The position numbers and the translations under genes were made by a program. A DNA stretch of 64,000 nucleotides from Rhizobiaceae bacterium. GTDB taxonomy: Bacteria > Pseudomonadota > Alphaproteobacteria > Rhizobiales > Rhizobiaceae. The stretch covers positions 1 to 64,000 of the forward strand of contig JAEPMD010000021.1 of assembly GCA_017644105.1 (NCBI GenBank). The letters are read 5' to 3'. The notes beneath the pieces are model-generated. The model worked only from the letters and a program-made list of their open reading frames with translations. It had not been told where the DNA came from and did no database searches. Within the stretch, counting starts at the first letter, position 1, and the number at the start of each line of letters is the position of its first letter. Shown piece by piece: positions 51,650-60,294 of the stretch.

Positions 51650-52879
51650 TTAAGCCAATGGATAGGCCATTTCTAATGTTTGTTGAGCTCTTCTAAGGAC
51701 TTCAGTATCAGGTAGTTTGGATAAATCCAGTGCAGGCTGAGCACCATTAAATGCGACAATGACTGGCTTGCCGATATAGGGATATAAGTTAAGCCACTGA
51801 TTAAACTGGCCCTTAGGCAAGCCATTGTCTGGTGTAATAATCCAAGTTGTATCTTTGTCCCAAAAAACCTCGTCATATTGGAGATAAACTTTATCCAAAG
51901 TGCCCATTCCCAACTTGGAAATCGCTTCCATTTTTCGCTTTGGAAGAGGTGGTGAAAATGCAATATTGCCCTTTTTAAAAACACCAAGTGGTACAGTGAT
52001 GAGTGCAGCATCAAACGATGCTTTTTGCCCCATTTGGTCGCTGAGCTCTACACCATCTTCAGTGATTTCAACCTTCGATAATACATGACCATAACGAATA
52101 TTTAGCGCGCTTTTAACCTCATCAAATAACTGAGAATACCCACCGGGGAATATCACCTCTGAGCCGCCATAATCATTGTCCAACAGATAAGCAGAACGAT
52201 TTATCTCGCTGGCATCTGCACCCGCATCATGTTGAACCGAAATGACATTATCCAACCAATCCGGCACGTCTGCATCGCGCATAACACGACCATCCCCACC
52301 ACGAATGATGTAGCGTTCATCCGTTTCTCGTGTTTTTAAATTAAGAGACTGCGCAATATTATTGAGTGGATTGCCTCTGGTCCCGTGGATCCAGCTTGCG
52401 CCCAAATCAAGCGGTAAGCCCAGACTTTTATCTGTCCAAACTCGTCCGCCAACTCGGTTCCGCGCTTCAAAGATTGTAACGTCATATCATTCATCAGTTA
52501 GGGCAAGGGCAGCGGCAATGCCAGCAGCGCCAGCACCCACGATGGCAATGGATTCAGCGTCTGTCTCATAAATCGCCTCTGCTGCGATCAATCCTGATTC
52601 ATAAGCCGCATGAACCGTGCTGTTGTATTCAGGATGTGTTGCCTCACCCGCAAAAAACAACCTGTCATCTATTGGCTCTGCTAAGATCGCATGATGTTTT
52701 TTCTTAGCTCCCTTGGCGACAAAAGAATAAGAGCCAAAGCTGAAAGGATCGCGGCTCCAATTGGTGCGAATAAAACCTTTTGCTCCGCGTTTACTCTGGG
52801 CATTTGAAGCGAGCGGGGTAAAGCCCGCTGCCAATCCTGATAATGTGAGGGTGAGAAAGTTTCTGCGATCCAAAGTCAA
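51650..52879 (-). pseudogene. Circularly permuted flavin amine oxidase interrupted by an in-frame TGA
   Basis: One reading frame of 410 codons with a single internal stop (TGA at 52489-52487, codon 131). Before the stop: a Tat signal (DRRNFLTLTLSGLAAGFTPL, residues 4-23), then a segment typical of the C-terminus of FAD amine oxidases (WSRDPFSFGSYSF, RLFFAGEATHPEYNSTVHAAYESG, about 41-96), then the N-terminal dinucleotide motif IVGAGAAG (113-120). After the stop, in the same frame: YDVTIFEARNRVGGRVW, DLGASWIHGT, and the remaining core, ending just where the missing C-terminal segment would begin. Homologues have Gly at the stop position, so GGA to TGA explains it. Either a recent pseudogene, a sequencing error, or two separately translated parts (52487-52879 and 51650-52405). 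Confidence 0.8.
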
Positions 52880-53000
52880 ACCTAATCCGTTGCAGTTCCA
52901 GTTTGATAATTTATGGCACGCGATATCATGTCAGTCCAGTTAGATGCTTTGCTCCATTAATTTGATCTTGGCTGGCGCCAATCTGTTAAAGACCAAAAGA

Positions 53001-53027
53001 AAAACCCGCTTGGATAGAGCGGGTTTT
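53001..53027 (-). terminator. Intrinsic terminator downstream of the secreted ABM gene
   Basis: aaaacccgct pairs with agcgggtttt around a seven-base loop; the minus strand continues into T-rich sequence (TTTTCTTTTGG). It separates the ABM gene (stop at 53145) from the amine oxidase gene. A further 8-bp hairpin without a T-tract (53100-53120) lies between. Confidence 0.75.
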
Positions 53028-53144
53028 GAGGGAGTAATCAAGCGATGCTTTTGCGTATTTCGAGTATGATCGTGCGATTTTTGGTTTAGAATGATTGGAT
53101 GCGTAAGCTGATCTTACGCAAGTTTCATACCAATGCTCTCAATT

Positions 53145-53606
53145 CTACTTCCGTTCAAATCCGTTCCATTCCGTTGAAAATATCGCACCCATATTCATTC
53201 CATAAGCAGCGCCTTTCAGCTCTTCTGCCACATCACCACGAAAAATAAACGGTCCAGGTGTTGCGATCTGAGATATTTGCGGGAAGTATTTGGCAGCCGT
53301 ACCTTGCAAATGAAAGGCCAATGCTTCGTTGTCTTCAAAGCGTTCATAGATAATGATTTGATCACCTTTTTCAGATACGGAAATTTCGTATTTTAAAAGC
53401 CCAGGCTCACCCGCCTCGAGAACATCACCAACAGCGTTATATGTTTGGATAAGTTGCGTTTCCATGCCCGCCTTCGCTGTCCAGACATAGGTAAGTTCGA
53501 TCTCAGATGTTTGAGATTCAGCCAATGATGACGTTGCACCGGTGATGGCAACAACGCCTGCTAATAGTGTGCTGGCTGCGATTTTCTTGAAAGTTTGAGT
53601 GTTCAT
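53145..53606 (-). CDS. Exported antibiotic-biosynthesis-monooxygenase (ABM) domain protein
   Basis: 153 residues: signal peptide (MNTQTFKKIAASTLLAGVVAITG...SSLA, cleavage about 29) and a dimeric alpha-beta barrel ABM domain (ELTYVWTAKAGMETQLIQ, EPGLLKYEISVSEKGDQIIIYERFEDNEALAFHLQG). ABM folds include quinol monooxygenases, but the catalytic activity here is not established. The signal peptide is unusual for this mostly cytosolic family. GGAG upstream of the ATG. Divergent from the TetR regulator, its probable controller. Confidence 0.85.
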   Translation of the reverse strand: MNTQTFKKIAASTLLAGVVAITGATSSLAESQTSEIELTYVWTAKAGMETQLIQTYNAVGDVLEAGEPGLLKYEISVSEKGDQIIIYERFEDNEALAFHLQGTAAKYFPQISQIATPGPFIFRGDVAEELKGAAYGMNMGAIFSTEWNGFERK

Positions 53607-53653
53607 TTTAATCTCCTAAGTGCAATTGAGTTGTGTAATAATTTAAAATAACT

Positions 53654-53689
53654 GATCGTTCACCTTGACATAGGTAATAGATCGTTTAC
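53654..53689. promoter_or_regulatory. Direct repeats GATCGTTYAC in the ABM-TetR intergenic region
   Basis: GATCGTTCAC (53654-53663) and GATCGTTTAC (53680-53689) are spaced 26 bp apart and flank a TTGACA (53665-53670) that could be a -35 for the TetR gene. A plausible autoregulatory operator shared by both divergent genes. Confidence 0.45.
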
Positions 53690-53720
53690 TTTGGTGTCAA
53701 CAAAAAAATTTGAGATTAAA

Positions 53721-54308
53721 ATGCCCAACCCAAAAAAATATAATCGTGAAGATGTACTCGATCGCGCAATCGAGGTGTTCAGACGCTTAGGTTACTCAGC
53801 CACAAGCACCACAGAACTTGTTGATGCGCTGGGAATGAACCGCAAAAGCCTCTATGCAGAATTTGGATCCAAACAGGAACTTTTCGAAGCGGTTTTAGAA
53901 CGCTATAGCGAGATTAATCTCTCAAGGGTTTTAGCCCCGATCGAAGCGTTTGACGCAGATGCAGCTTCAATACGTGCAGCATTTTTGGGTTACGCGTCTG
54001 CAAGTAAAACCGAATTTAGTGGGCTTGGCTGCCTTATGGCGAACACAGCCGTGGAGCGTGCAGCGCTTGATCCTGGAAGCGCAAAATTTGTCGATGCATA
54101 TCTGCATCGATTGTCGAAAGGTTTTCGAAATGCGCTTGAAAATGCGCAGCGCGATGGTGATCTTAACACAGATGCAAATCTTGATGATTTGGCCGCGCAT
54201 TTTGTTAATTCGGTGGTCGGCATTTCGGCCCTGCTGCGGGCAAAGGCGACACCAGAGATGATGTATGCTGCCAGCCGGGGGGCAACAAGCATGATTGGCA
54301 CAGAATAA
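53721..54308 (+). CDS. TetR/AcrR-family transcriptional regulator
   Basis: 195 residues. N-terminal TetR helix-turn-helix (DRAIEVFRRLGYSATSTTELVDALGMNRKSLYAEFGSKQELFEAVLERY, about 9-58) and a helical ligand-binding domain. ATG at 53721 fits the family start; upstream TTG 53691 or GTG 53694 would place the start on the direct repeat. Likely regulates the divergent ABM gene and itself; ligand unknown. Confidence 0.9.
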   Translation: MPNPKKYNREDVLDRAIEVFRRLGYSATSTTELVDALGMNRKSLYAEFGSKQELFEAVLERYSEINLSRVLAPIEAFDADAASIRAAFLGYASASKTEFSGLGCLMANTAVERAALDPGSAKFVDAYLHRLSKGFRNALENAQRDGDLNTDANLDDLAAHFVNSVVGISALLRAKATPEMMYAASRGATSMIGTE

Positions 54309-54338
54309 TCGATAACCTTCGGCCTTCATAGGCAAAAG

Positions 54339-54365
54339 AAAACCCGCTCGGTTTGAGCGGGTTTT
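54339..54365. terminator. Bidirectional terminator shared by the TetR gene and the TRAP operon
   Basis: Perfect 11-bp stem (aaaacccgctc with gagcgggtttt, five-base loop), A-rich on the left and T-rich on the right, between two convergent genes. It closely resembles the terminator at 53001-53027. Confidence 0.9.
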
Positions 54366-54369
54366 GTTG

Positions 54370-55818
54370 TTAATTGCCGTAGGCGATGGCCGGGAGCCAG
54401 GTCGATAATTCGGGGAAGTAGAACACAATCCCCAAGCCCAACAATTGGACCAGCACAAATGGGATAATACCCCGATAAATATGCCCCAGCGTAATTTCAG
54501 GAGGACATACGCCTTTAAGATAAAAGAGCGCAAATCCAACCGGTGGGGTTAAGAACGAGGTCTGCAATGTCACGGCCACAAGGATCGCGAACCAAACAAC
54601 TGATGGATTATCCACAACACCATAACCTTCAACTGGAAGATCAAGCGCCAGAACAACCGGCAACATAAGCGGCATGATGATCAATGTGATCTCGATCCAA
54701 TCCAGCAGGAAGCCCAAACAGAAGATGATAAATAGGATAAATCCAATCACCACATAAGGATTGTCAGATGCACCGGTCACCAAGTTCTCGATAATTTCAT
54801 CGCCGCCATAACGACGTAAGATAAAGGCAAAGAAGCTGGCTGCAATGAAGATACCAACGATGTAACCTGATGTATTAAGTGTCTGACGCATCACGTCCTT
54901 AAAGACTTTGAAGTTCAGATTACGGCTGGCAAGTGCAAGCAATGTTGCACCCATCGCGCCTAGACCGGAAGCTTCAGTTGGTGTTGCTAGACCAAAGAAG
55001 ATGGAACCTAGAACCAATAGGATCAGCAATAGTGGCGGGATAACCGATACGGCCACATCCATGATCACTTTCATAGAAACAGGTTCTCTGTTTTCCGGCA
55101 AAGGCATCGCTTTGGGGTTTATAATTCCGTAAAGGATGATGAACACAATATACAGACCGCCAAGGATGAGACCGGGGAATAGAGCGCCCATAAAGAGGTC
55201 ACCAAGGCTAATCGCCAATTGGTCAGACATGATCACCAGCATGATAGATGGCGGGATCAAAATACCCAAAGTACCAGATGCCGCGATCGTGCCGGTTGCG
55301 ATTTCCTTATTGTAGTTTTGGTTCATCATGGTTGGAATGCCCATCACGCCGAGCAACACAACAGATGCACCAATTACACCAGTTGATGCAGCGAGAATAA
55401 TGCCGATCAACATCACAGACAAAGCCAAACCGCCGCGCAATGATCCAAAGAGCGCTTGCATGGCCTTCATCATTTTTTGCGCAACACCGGATTGATCCAG
55501 CATCAAGCCCATAAAGATAAACATCGGCAACGCGACAAGAACTGGGTTTTTAATTACACCGCCAAAGAAGCGCCCGGAAATGGCAAAGAGCTTTTTGTAG
55601 GTAATACGCGTTCGATCAAAGTCGATATATTGCGAAATGGCTTTGGCATTTGGATCAAGCACAAACTCACCCAAAATACCGAATAACAAACCAACACCCA
55701 CAAGCGCAAATGCGACTGGAATGCCGCGAAACAGCATGAAGATAAATGTGAGGAACAGCATTAGAACCAAGAACTGGTTCATGTTTAAGACAGTTCCGAT
55801 AAGGGACAAGATTTCCAT
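54370..55818 (-). CDS. dctM: TRAP transporter large permease (DctM)
   Basis: Inner-membrane translocation subunit with about 12-14 helices; uses a Na+ or H+ gradient. 482 residues. Typical DctM segments: LLFGILGEF-type first helices, LVALPMFIFMGLMLDQSGVAQKMM, AAGTLGILIPPS (here ASGTLGILIPPS), FLLDWIEITLIIMPLMLP and TPPVGFALFYLKGV. Last gene of dctP-dctQ-dctM, 2 nt after dctQ. Confidence 0.95.
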   Translation of the reverse strand: MEILSLIGTVLNMNQFLVLMLFLTFIFMLFRGIPVAFALVGVGLLFGILGEFVLDPNAKAISQYIDFDRTRITYKKLFAISGRFFGGVIKNPVLVALPMFIFMGLMLDQSGVAQKMMKAMQALFGSLRGGLALSVMLIGIILAASTGVIGASVVLLGVMGIPTMMNQNYNKEIATGTIAASGTLGILIPPSIMLVIMSDQLAISLGDLFMGALFPGLILGGLYIVFIILYGIINPKAMPLPENREPVSMKVIMDVAVSVIPPLLLILLVLGSIFFGLATPTEASGLGAMGATLLALASRNLNFKVFKDVMRQTLNTSGYIVGIFIAASFFAFILRRYGGDEIIENLVTGASDNPYVVIGFILFIIFCLGFLLDWIEITLIIMPLMLPVVLALDLPVEGYGVVDNPSVVWFAILVAVTLQTSFLTPPVGFALFYLKGVCPPEITLGHIYRGIIPFVLVQLLGLGIVFYFPELSTWLPAIAYGN

Positions 55819-55820
55819 GA

Positions 55821-56624
55821 TTATGCTGCCTCTTTATTATTATTTTTGTTGCGAGCAATAATGAAACTGACCACAAATATAACAACCAATAGCCCAAAGC
55901 CATAATAAGTTGACGCCTCAAGGAGTGGTTCTCGTGAGATACGGCGATCTTGGATCTCCGAATTGGTTAGTCTGACAAACCACCAAGAGGCGTAATAGAA
56001 AATACGTTCGGCGGCGAAAACTGCAAAAGGGAATGCGGCTATTATGAGTTTCCAGAAACGCACCTCAGTGAACCTTGCTACGTGCCGGACCATGGCAGAC
56101 CAAGCTGCAACGATGCCTAAGAAGAATAACACCGGCAATGAAAGCTTCAGCAGATATAGCATGTGCAAACCATTGGCACTATCTGACCCTTCGCCAGCGA
56201 CCCAAGATGCCCAGCCGTAGTGCATCATGACGTCCATCATGATACCCAAGAAAGGTAGTAATAGCCAACCAAGACCAAAGACTTCTATCCGCGCTTTCTT
56301 CTTTTTCGAAAAATTTTGGTGAAGAATATCAACGCGCACATGGCTTTCTGTTGTGATGGCATAACCAAAAGCCGTCAGCATAGCAAAGCCATACATCCAC
56401 CATTGCGCATCATCAAGCCAAGCCTGATTGTGTCCAAATTTACGGATAATAACTTGAATAACAATGGCAACCATCAAAATTGGGAAAATCCAGGCAACGA
56501 TATTGCCGACGCCAATGACAAGGCGGTCTCCCCACAGATGTTCTTCTTTATTGCGATCACCGGGGTCGCTAATTGCAATCGATTTTGCTGCAACTTCGAC
56601 AACATCCAACGTACGGTCAGGCAT
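55821..56624 (-). CDS. dctQ: TRAP transporter small permease (DctQ), long form
   Basis: Small membrane subunit of the TRAP transporter. At 267 residues it is longer than the usual 160-200: the conserved DctQ part (WWMYGFAMLTAFGYAITTESHVRVDIL) lies centrally, and extra hydrophobic segments are present at the C-terminus. ATG at 56624 has GGGAG seven bases upstream, better than 56657. Large DctQ subunits of this kind go with the 2-oxoacid/lactate-type transporters. Confidence 0.9.
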   Translation of the reverse strand: MPDRTLDVVEVAAKSIAISDPGDRNKEEHLWGDRLVIGVGNIVAWIFPILMVAIVIQVIIRKFGHNQAWLDDAQWWMYGFAMLTAFGYAITTESHVRVDILHQNFSKKKKARIEVFGLGWLLLPFLGIMMDVMMHYGWASWVAGEGSDSANGLHMLYLLKLSLPVLFFLGIVAAWSAMVRHVARFTEVRFWKLIIAAFPFAVFAAERIFYYASWWFVRLTNSEIQDRRISREPLLEASTYYGFGLLVVIFVVSFIIARNKNNNKEAA

Positions 56625-56713
56625 AATATTCTCCCAAAATGAGCTTGCCAATTTCATACAGAAAGGGCGACTTTATGTTAGAAAAAGTCGCCCTCACAGT
56701 CATGTGCTAAATA

Positions 56714-57751
56714 TTAGCGAGGAAGGTAGATACTCTTAGACCAAACCGCATAACCTTTACGGTATTCAGCTAGGTCGTCCCACACTTTCTTGAAGAACTC
56801 GTCTTCTGCTGCTAGTTCTTCAGCAACAGCATTCCAGTTTTCCTCAAATGCAGCAAGGATCTCAGGGCTCCACTGCTTGATGGTCACACCATTGTTTTCA
56901 GTGTTGTCAACCATTGCAGCATAGTTTGTTGCTTCACCCTCAGCCAAGTTGGTGGTGATGTTTGCGAGACAAGCAACTTTGATCTGCTCTTTCGCACGAT
57001 CTGTTAGCTCATCATACACATCTTTGTTGATCAAAAGCTCAAACAATGTTGAAGGCTGGTGCCAACCTGGGAAGTAGTTGTACTTCGCAATTTTGTGGAA
57101 GCCCAATCGTGCATCAATACGAGGCATTGAAAACTCTGTCGCATCAATCGCGCCCCGCTCGAGAGCCGGGAAGATGTCAGATGCGCCTAGTAGAGATGTT
57201 GAAACGCCAAGACGTTCCATAACCTTCGCGCCAAGACCGAAGAAACGCATGTTCAGACCTTTAAGATCGTCCAATGTGTTGATCTCTTTTTTGAACCAGC
57301 CAGATGTTTCAGGCGCGATCACACCACATGGTGTTGCTACAACATTGTAGCCAGCTTGGTCATACATTTCCTGCCACAGCTTGCCGCCATTGCCGTAGAG
57401 AACCCAACCCATGAACTCGCCAGCTTCTGGGCCAAATGGCACAGCCGCAAAGAGTGAAGCCGCTGTGATCTTACCTTGCCAGTAACCTGATGTTGCATAA
57501 CCTGCATCCACAGAACCATTAGAGATCGCATCAAGTGCTTCTAGTGTAGGAACGAGTTTACCTGGATCGAAATGCTCAAATTCAACGTCCTCTGAGATGC
57601 CGTTGATCTTAGAAACGAAGTCGAGAGCCGCTGTACCAAGGATAGGCAAGTTTTGGCCAAATGACGATGTCATTTCCAAACTTTGCTGAGCGGACGCTGA
57701 GCCCATCATCAATGCTGTGCTTGCGACGGCCGCGAGTAATGTTTTTTTCAT
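56714..57751 (-). CDS. dctP: TRAP transporter solute-binding protein (DctP), 2-oxoacid/lactate type
   Basis: Periplasmic solute-binding protein, 345 residues with a signal peptide (MKKTLLAAVASTALMMGSASA). The stretch FSMPRIDARLGFHKIAKYNYFPGWHQPS (split about residues 212-240) is characteristic of the TakP/lactate-binding subgroup, in which Arg binds the carboxylate. So a monocarboxylic 2-oxo- or 2-hydroxyacid is the probable substrate; this is inferred from family memory. GGGAGG precedes the ATG. First gene of the operon. Confidence 0.93.
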   Translation of the reverse strand: MKKTLLAAVASTALMMGSASAQQSLEMTSSFGQNLPILGTAALDFVSKINGISEDVEFEHFDPGKLVPTLEALDAISNGSVDAGYATSGYWQGKITAASLFAAVPFGPEAGEFMGWVLYGNGGKLWQEMYDQAGYNVVATPCGVIAPETSGWFKKEINTLDDLKGLNMRFFGLGAKVMERLGVSTSLLGASDIFPALERGAIDATEFSMPRIDARLGFHKIAKYNYFPGWHQPSTLFELLINKDVYDELTDRAKEQIKVACLANITTNLAEGEATNYAAMVDNTENNGVTIKQWSPEILAAFEENWNAVAEELAAEDEFFKKVWDDLAEYRKGYAVWSKSIYLPR

Positions 57752-57819
57752 GTGTTCCTCCCAAAGAAATCACGATTTTAAAATTTGGATCAATTTGAAT
57801 CCTCAATCAAACTTGATGA

Positions 57820-57840
57820 TTGGTAAACTAAAATTACCAA
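57820..57840. promoter_or_regulatory. Palindromic operator upstream of dctPQM (TTGGT-N11-ACCAA)
   Basis: TTGGTAA, seven bases, TTACCAA: perfect 7-bp arms about 70 bp upstream of the dctP ATG. The 19-bp core tggtaaactaaaattacca differs at two positions from the glcD site (7071-7089). No regulator gene adjoins the TRAP operon, so it is probably controlled in trans. Confidence 0.65.
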
Positions 57841-57978
57841 TATCAATAATCAATCCGTAGTAATACCGACAAGTTTATGGTTTCGGTACAAACAATGTAT
57901 ACATAAATATGATTATGTGAAGCCCTAATTTAGAAGCTTCTATCAATTCAAGATTTTGGGGGGAGCATTGGGGCGCGG

Positions 57979-58590
57979 TTATAAACCGCCTTTATCCACC
58001 AAAAAACTGACAATATCATCAGTGCCATTGCCGCGTTTCATATCGGTAAAAATGTGATTATCATTGGCGCGAACGCGCTTCGCATCCCGTTCCATCACGC
58101 TCAAATCAACCTCAACATGGGGTGCGAGGTCTTGTTTGTTGATAATCAGCAAATCCGAGCGGGTGATGGCAGGACCACCTTTGCGCGGGATTTCTTCACC
58201 CTGGCAAACAGAGATCACATAAAGTGTGAGATCAGCTAAATCGGGTGAAAATGTCGCAGCCAAGTTATCGCCACCAGATTCGATGAAAATAATATCCAGA
58301 TCCGGATGGGCGTCGCACAATTGGTCAATGGCTCGGAGATTCAATGATGCATCTTCGCGAATGGCGGTGTGTGGACAGCCACCTGTTTCAACACCCACAA
58401 CACGATCTGATGGCAGAGCTTGCATGCGCATTAAGGCTTCCGCATCTTCGCGGGTATAAATGTCATTGGTGACCACGCCAACCGAGTAATTGTCGCGCAT
58501 GGCTTTGCACAATTTCTCCGTCAAAGTTGTTTTGCCTGATCCAACAGGACCACCAATTCCAACTCGTAAGGGACCGTTTCCTTTAGCCAT
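57979..58590 (-). CDS. ureG: Urease accessory GTPase UreG
   Basis: GTPase driving nickel insertion into urease. P-loop [11 protein letters not shown] (near residue 10), the nickel-binding Cys-Pro-His of [17 protein letters not shown], and the [15 protein letters not shown] and NKQDLAP motifs are intact. 203 residues, typical size. Last gene of the urease operon. Confidence 0.97.
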   Translation of the reverse strand: MAKGNGPLRVGIGGPVGSGKTTLTEKLCKAMRDNYSVGVVTNDIYTREDAEALMRMQALPSDRVVGVETGGCPHTAIREDASLNLRAIDQLCDAHPDLDIIFIESGGDNLAATFSPDLADLTLYVISVCQGEEIPRKGGPAITRSDLLIINKQDLAPHVEVDLSVMERDAKRVRANDNHIFTDMKRGNGTDDIVSFLVDKGGL

Positions 58591-58634
58591 GTCGACAAAC
58601 TCCGATATCTATAAACTTTATATTGTTTTGCATG

Positions 58635-59297
58635 TTAAGATTGGAATATCCGAGATTCCATATTCTCGTGCTGCATCGATAAAATGTCAGCTGTGATTGT
58701 AAAGCTCCCCAGATCACCCAGTGTGGATTGAGCAGCGCGATCTGTTTTCTCAATCAGTTTGGGCTCAAACTCTGCCAATATCTCAAGCGCTTGATTTTGA
58801 CCTATGATGGAAAGGCGGATAGCTGCCTGCAATTGATTGCTCACAAAGGCTTGTAGATAGGCCAAAAGGGCAGGCGAAAGTTCAATGCCTGCATCGGCGC
58901 ATCTTGCACCCACAGCAATTGGCAAGGCGCATTGGCTTGGAAGCTCAGAACGCTTCATATCCCAAGCGTTGGCGGCCTTCAAAAAGGCACTGCCTTGCGC
59001 AATTGTTTCCTGATGGCGCTCTTTTGTCCCTGCCATCGCTTCAGCCAAGGTGGAAATCTCAGAAAGGCTTTCGTTCTCTCCTGCCATTTTCCATGCGTTT
59101 GAAAAGAACACCGCGTCATTCCAAGTACTACCCAAATTCAGCACATCGTTTAACCAATCTGAAAGATCGTTTGCATTGTTCACAACCCCGCTTTTGCTAG
59201 CTTGTTCGAGGCCTGCACTATAGGCAAAGCTGCCGATCGGAAAGACGGGCGACAACCAGCTTATTAATCTCAAGAGGGAGGTTTGCGCATTAGTCAT
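58635..59297 (-). CDS. ureF: Urease accessory protein UreF
   Basis: Part of the UreFGD (UreH) activation complex. The family start [26 protein letters not shown] follows MTNAQTS, which sets ATG at 59297, 8 nt inside the end of ureE. The open frame extends further upstream, but that part only mirrors the His-coding tail of ureE. 220 residues. Confidence 0.93.
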   Translation of the reverse strand: MTNAQTSLLRLISWLSPVFPIGSFAYSAGLEQASKSGVVNNANDLSDWLNDVLNLGSTWNDAVFFSNAWKMAGENESLSEISTLAEAMAGTKERHQETIAQGSAFLKAANAWDMKRSELPSQCALPIAVGARCADAGIELSPALLAYLQAFVSNQLQAAIRLSIIGQNQALEILAEFEPKLIEKTDRAAQSTLGDLGSFTITADILSMQHENMESRIFQS

Positions 59298-59760
59298 GAT
59301 GGTGGTGCCCATGAGTATGATCATGGTGATGTCCATGATCGCCCGAATATGCACCACCTTCCGGATCGAAGGGGGCTGATATCTCTTCGACATGCGCACC
59401 CAAACCAAGCAGCATATCCTTGATGACATGATCGGCTCGAATATGAAGATGATCTTTAAAAATTTGAGCTGGCAGGTGGCGATTGCCCAATTGCCACGTC
59501 AATGCGAGTAAGTGATGTGCATCCTTGCCGGATACTTTAAACAATGCTTCAGGTTCGGCCTGCACCATAATGATCCGACCGTCGTCGAGCATCAAACCCT
59601 CACCATGACGCAAAAGCTTTGCTTCAGGCAAATCAAGTAGGAATTCGATGCCATTGTCTGATGTCATTTTCATCCGGCGGCGATGACGAGCAGTTTCATC
59701 CAAAGTGATGGTGTCGTCAGAGCTGTTAAAATCAAATGTTGTTTTATCGGCAATGATCAT
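59290..59760 (-). CDS. ureE: Urease accessory nickel chaperone UreE
   Basis: Delivers nickel for urease activation. UreE peptide-binding and metal-binding domains are followed by [15 protein letters not shown] and a His-rich tail ([17 protein letters not shown]) that should bind several Ni ions. 156 residues. It overlaps the small upstream gene by 4 nt and ureF by 8 nt. Confidence 0.95.
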   Translation of the reverse strand: MIIADKTTFDFNSSDDTITLDETARHRRRMKMTSDNGIEFLLDLPEAKLLRHGEGLMLDDGRIIMVQAEPEALFKVSGKDAHHLLALTWQLGNRHLPAQIFKDHLHIRADHVIKDMLLGLGAHVEEISAPFDPEGGAYSGDHGHHHDHTHGHHHHD

Positions 59761-59975
59761 GGCATGGCTCGTATCATATCACGAATTTTCACTGCTTTTT
59801 CGAAGTGATCCAGTTCGTGTGTTCTAATCCACCATGTGGCAGCTTCCATCAGTAAATCCGGATCACTGTTTTTATTCGCAAAGAAGGCGTAAAATGACAC
59901 ACCGACATTCTCGCCTTTCTTTTCGATTTTGGCGTTACAAACCTCAATGATTTTGGTTTTTAGCTCTGTACGCAT
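59757..59975 (-). CDS. Small conserved urease-cluster protein (possibly DUF6500)
   Basis: 72-residue acidic/basic mixed soluble protein ([27 protein letters not shown] split over residues 10-36; [24 protein letters not shown]). I recall similar small proteins in alphaproteobacterial urease clusters, possibly DUF6500, but am not certain of the name. Function unknown. Overlap of 4 nt with ureE argues for a role tied to urease. Confidence 0.75.
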   Translation of the reverse strand: MRTELKTKIIEVCNAKIEKKGENVGVSFYAFFANKNSDPDLLMEAATWWIRTHELDHFEKAVKIRDMIRAMP

Positions 59976-59987
59976 GATGTGCTTTGA

Positions 59988-60284
59988 TTATTTTTCTTCA
60001 ACGTTTTGAGGTGTGATAATCTCAATTTTTCGATCTAGAAAATATTCAGATCCAGCTTTGCGCCATGCCAAAAAATGCGGCTCGGTGAAGTGGTTATCAA
60101 CGGCTTCCTGTGTTTCCCACCGCTCAACAAATGTCAGCGTGTTTTCATCTGTCATACTTTCAAATAAGTCATAGGAAATATTGCCAGGCTCTCTGCGAGT
60201 GCCCTCAATGCATGGCGCAACGAGCTCGCGTATAGTCTCTTTGCTGCCGGGTTTGATTTTCAACGTTGCGATCAAATAGATCAT
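59988..60284 (-). CDS. ABM-domain (putative quinol monooxygenase-type) protein
   Basis: 98-residue cytosolic ABM-fold protein (IYLIATLKIKPGSKETIRELV, EPGNISYDLFESM, TFVERWETQEAVDNHF). ATG at 60284 has AAGGA seven bases upstream; the longer frame would run into ureC. Lies 10 nt after ureC inside the urease operon. A link with urease is not known from the family; catalytic activity is unproven. Confidence 0.85.
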   Translation of the reverse strand: MIYLIATLKIKPGSKETIRELVAPCIEGTRREPGNISYDLFESMTDENTLTFVERWETQEAVDNHFTEPHFLAWRKAGSEYFLDRKIEIITPQNVEEK

Positions 60285-60294
60285 AAAAGTATCC

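Noticed and set aside
52487-52489. TGA read as selenocysteine in the amine oxidase
   Set aside because: The position is Gly in this fold, not Cys, and no clear SECIS hairpin follows the codon. A nonsense change or sequencing error is simpler.
53100-53120. tgcgtaag-N5-cttacgca hairpin as the ABM gene terminator
   Set aside because: No T-tract follows on the minus strand; the hairpin at 53001-53027 is the better terminator.
59298-59429. N-terminal extension of UreF
   Set aside because: It is only the other-frame translation of the His-rich tail of ureE; the family start fits ATG at 59297.
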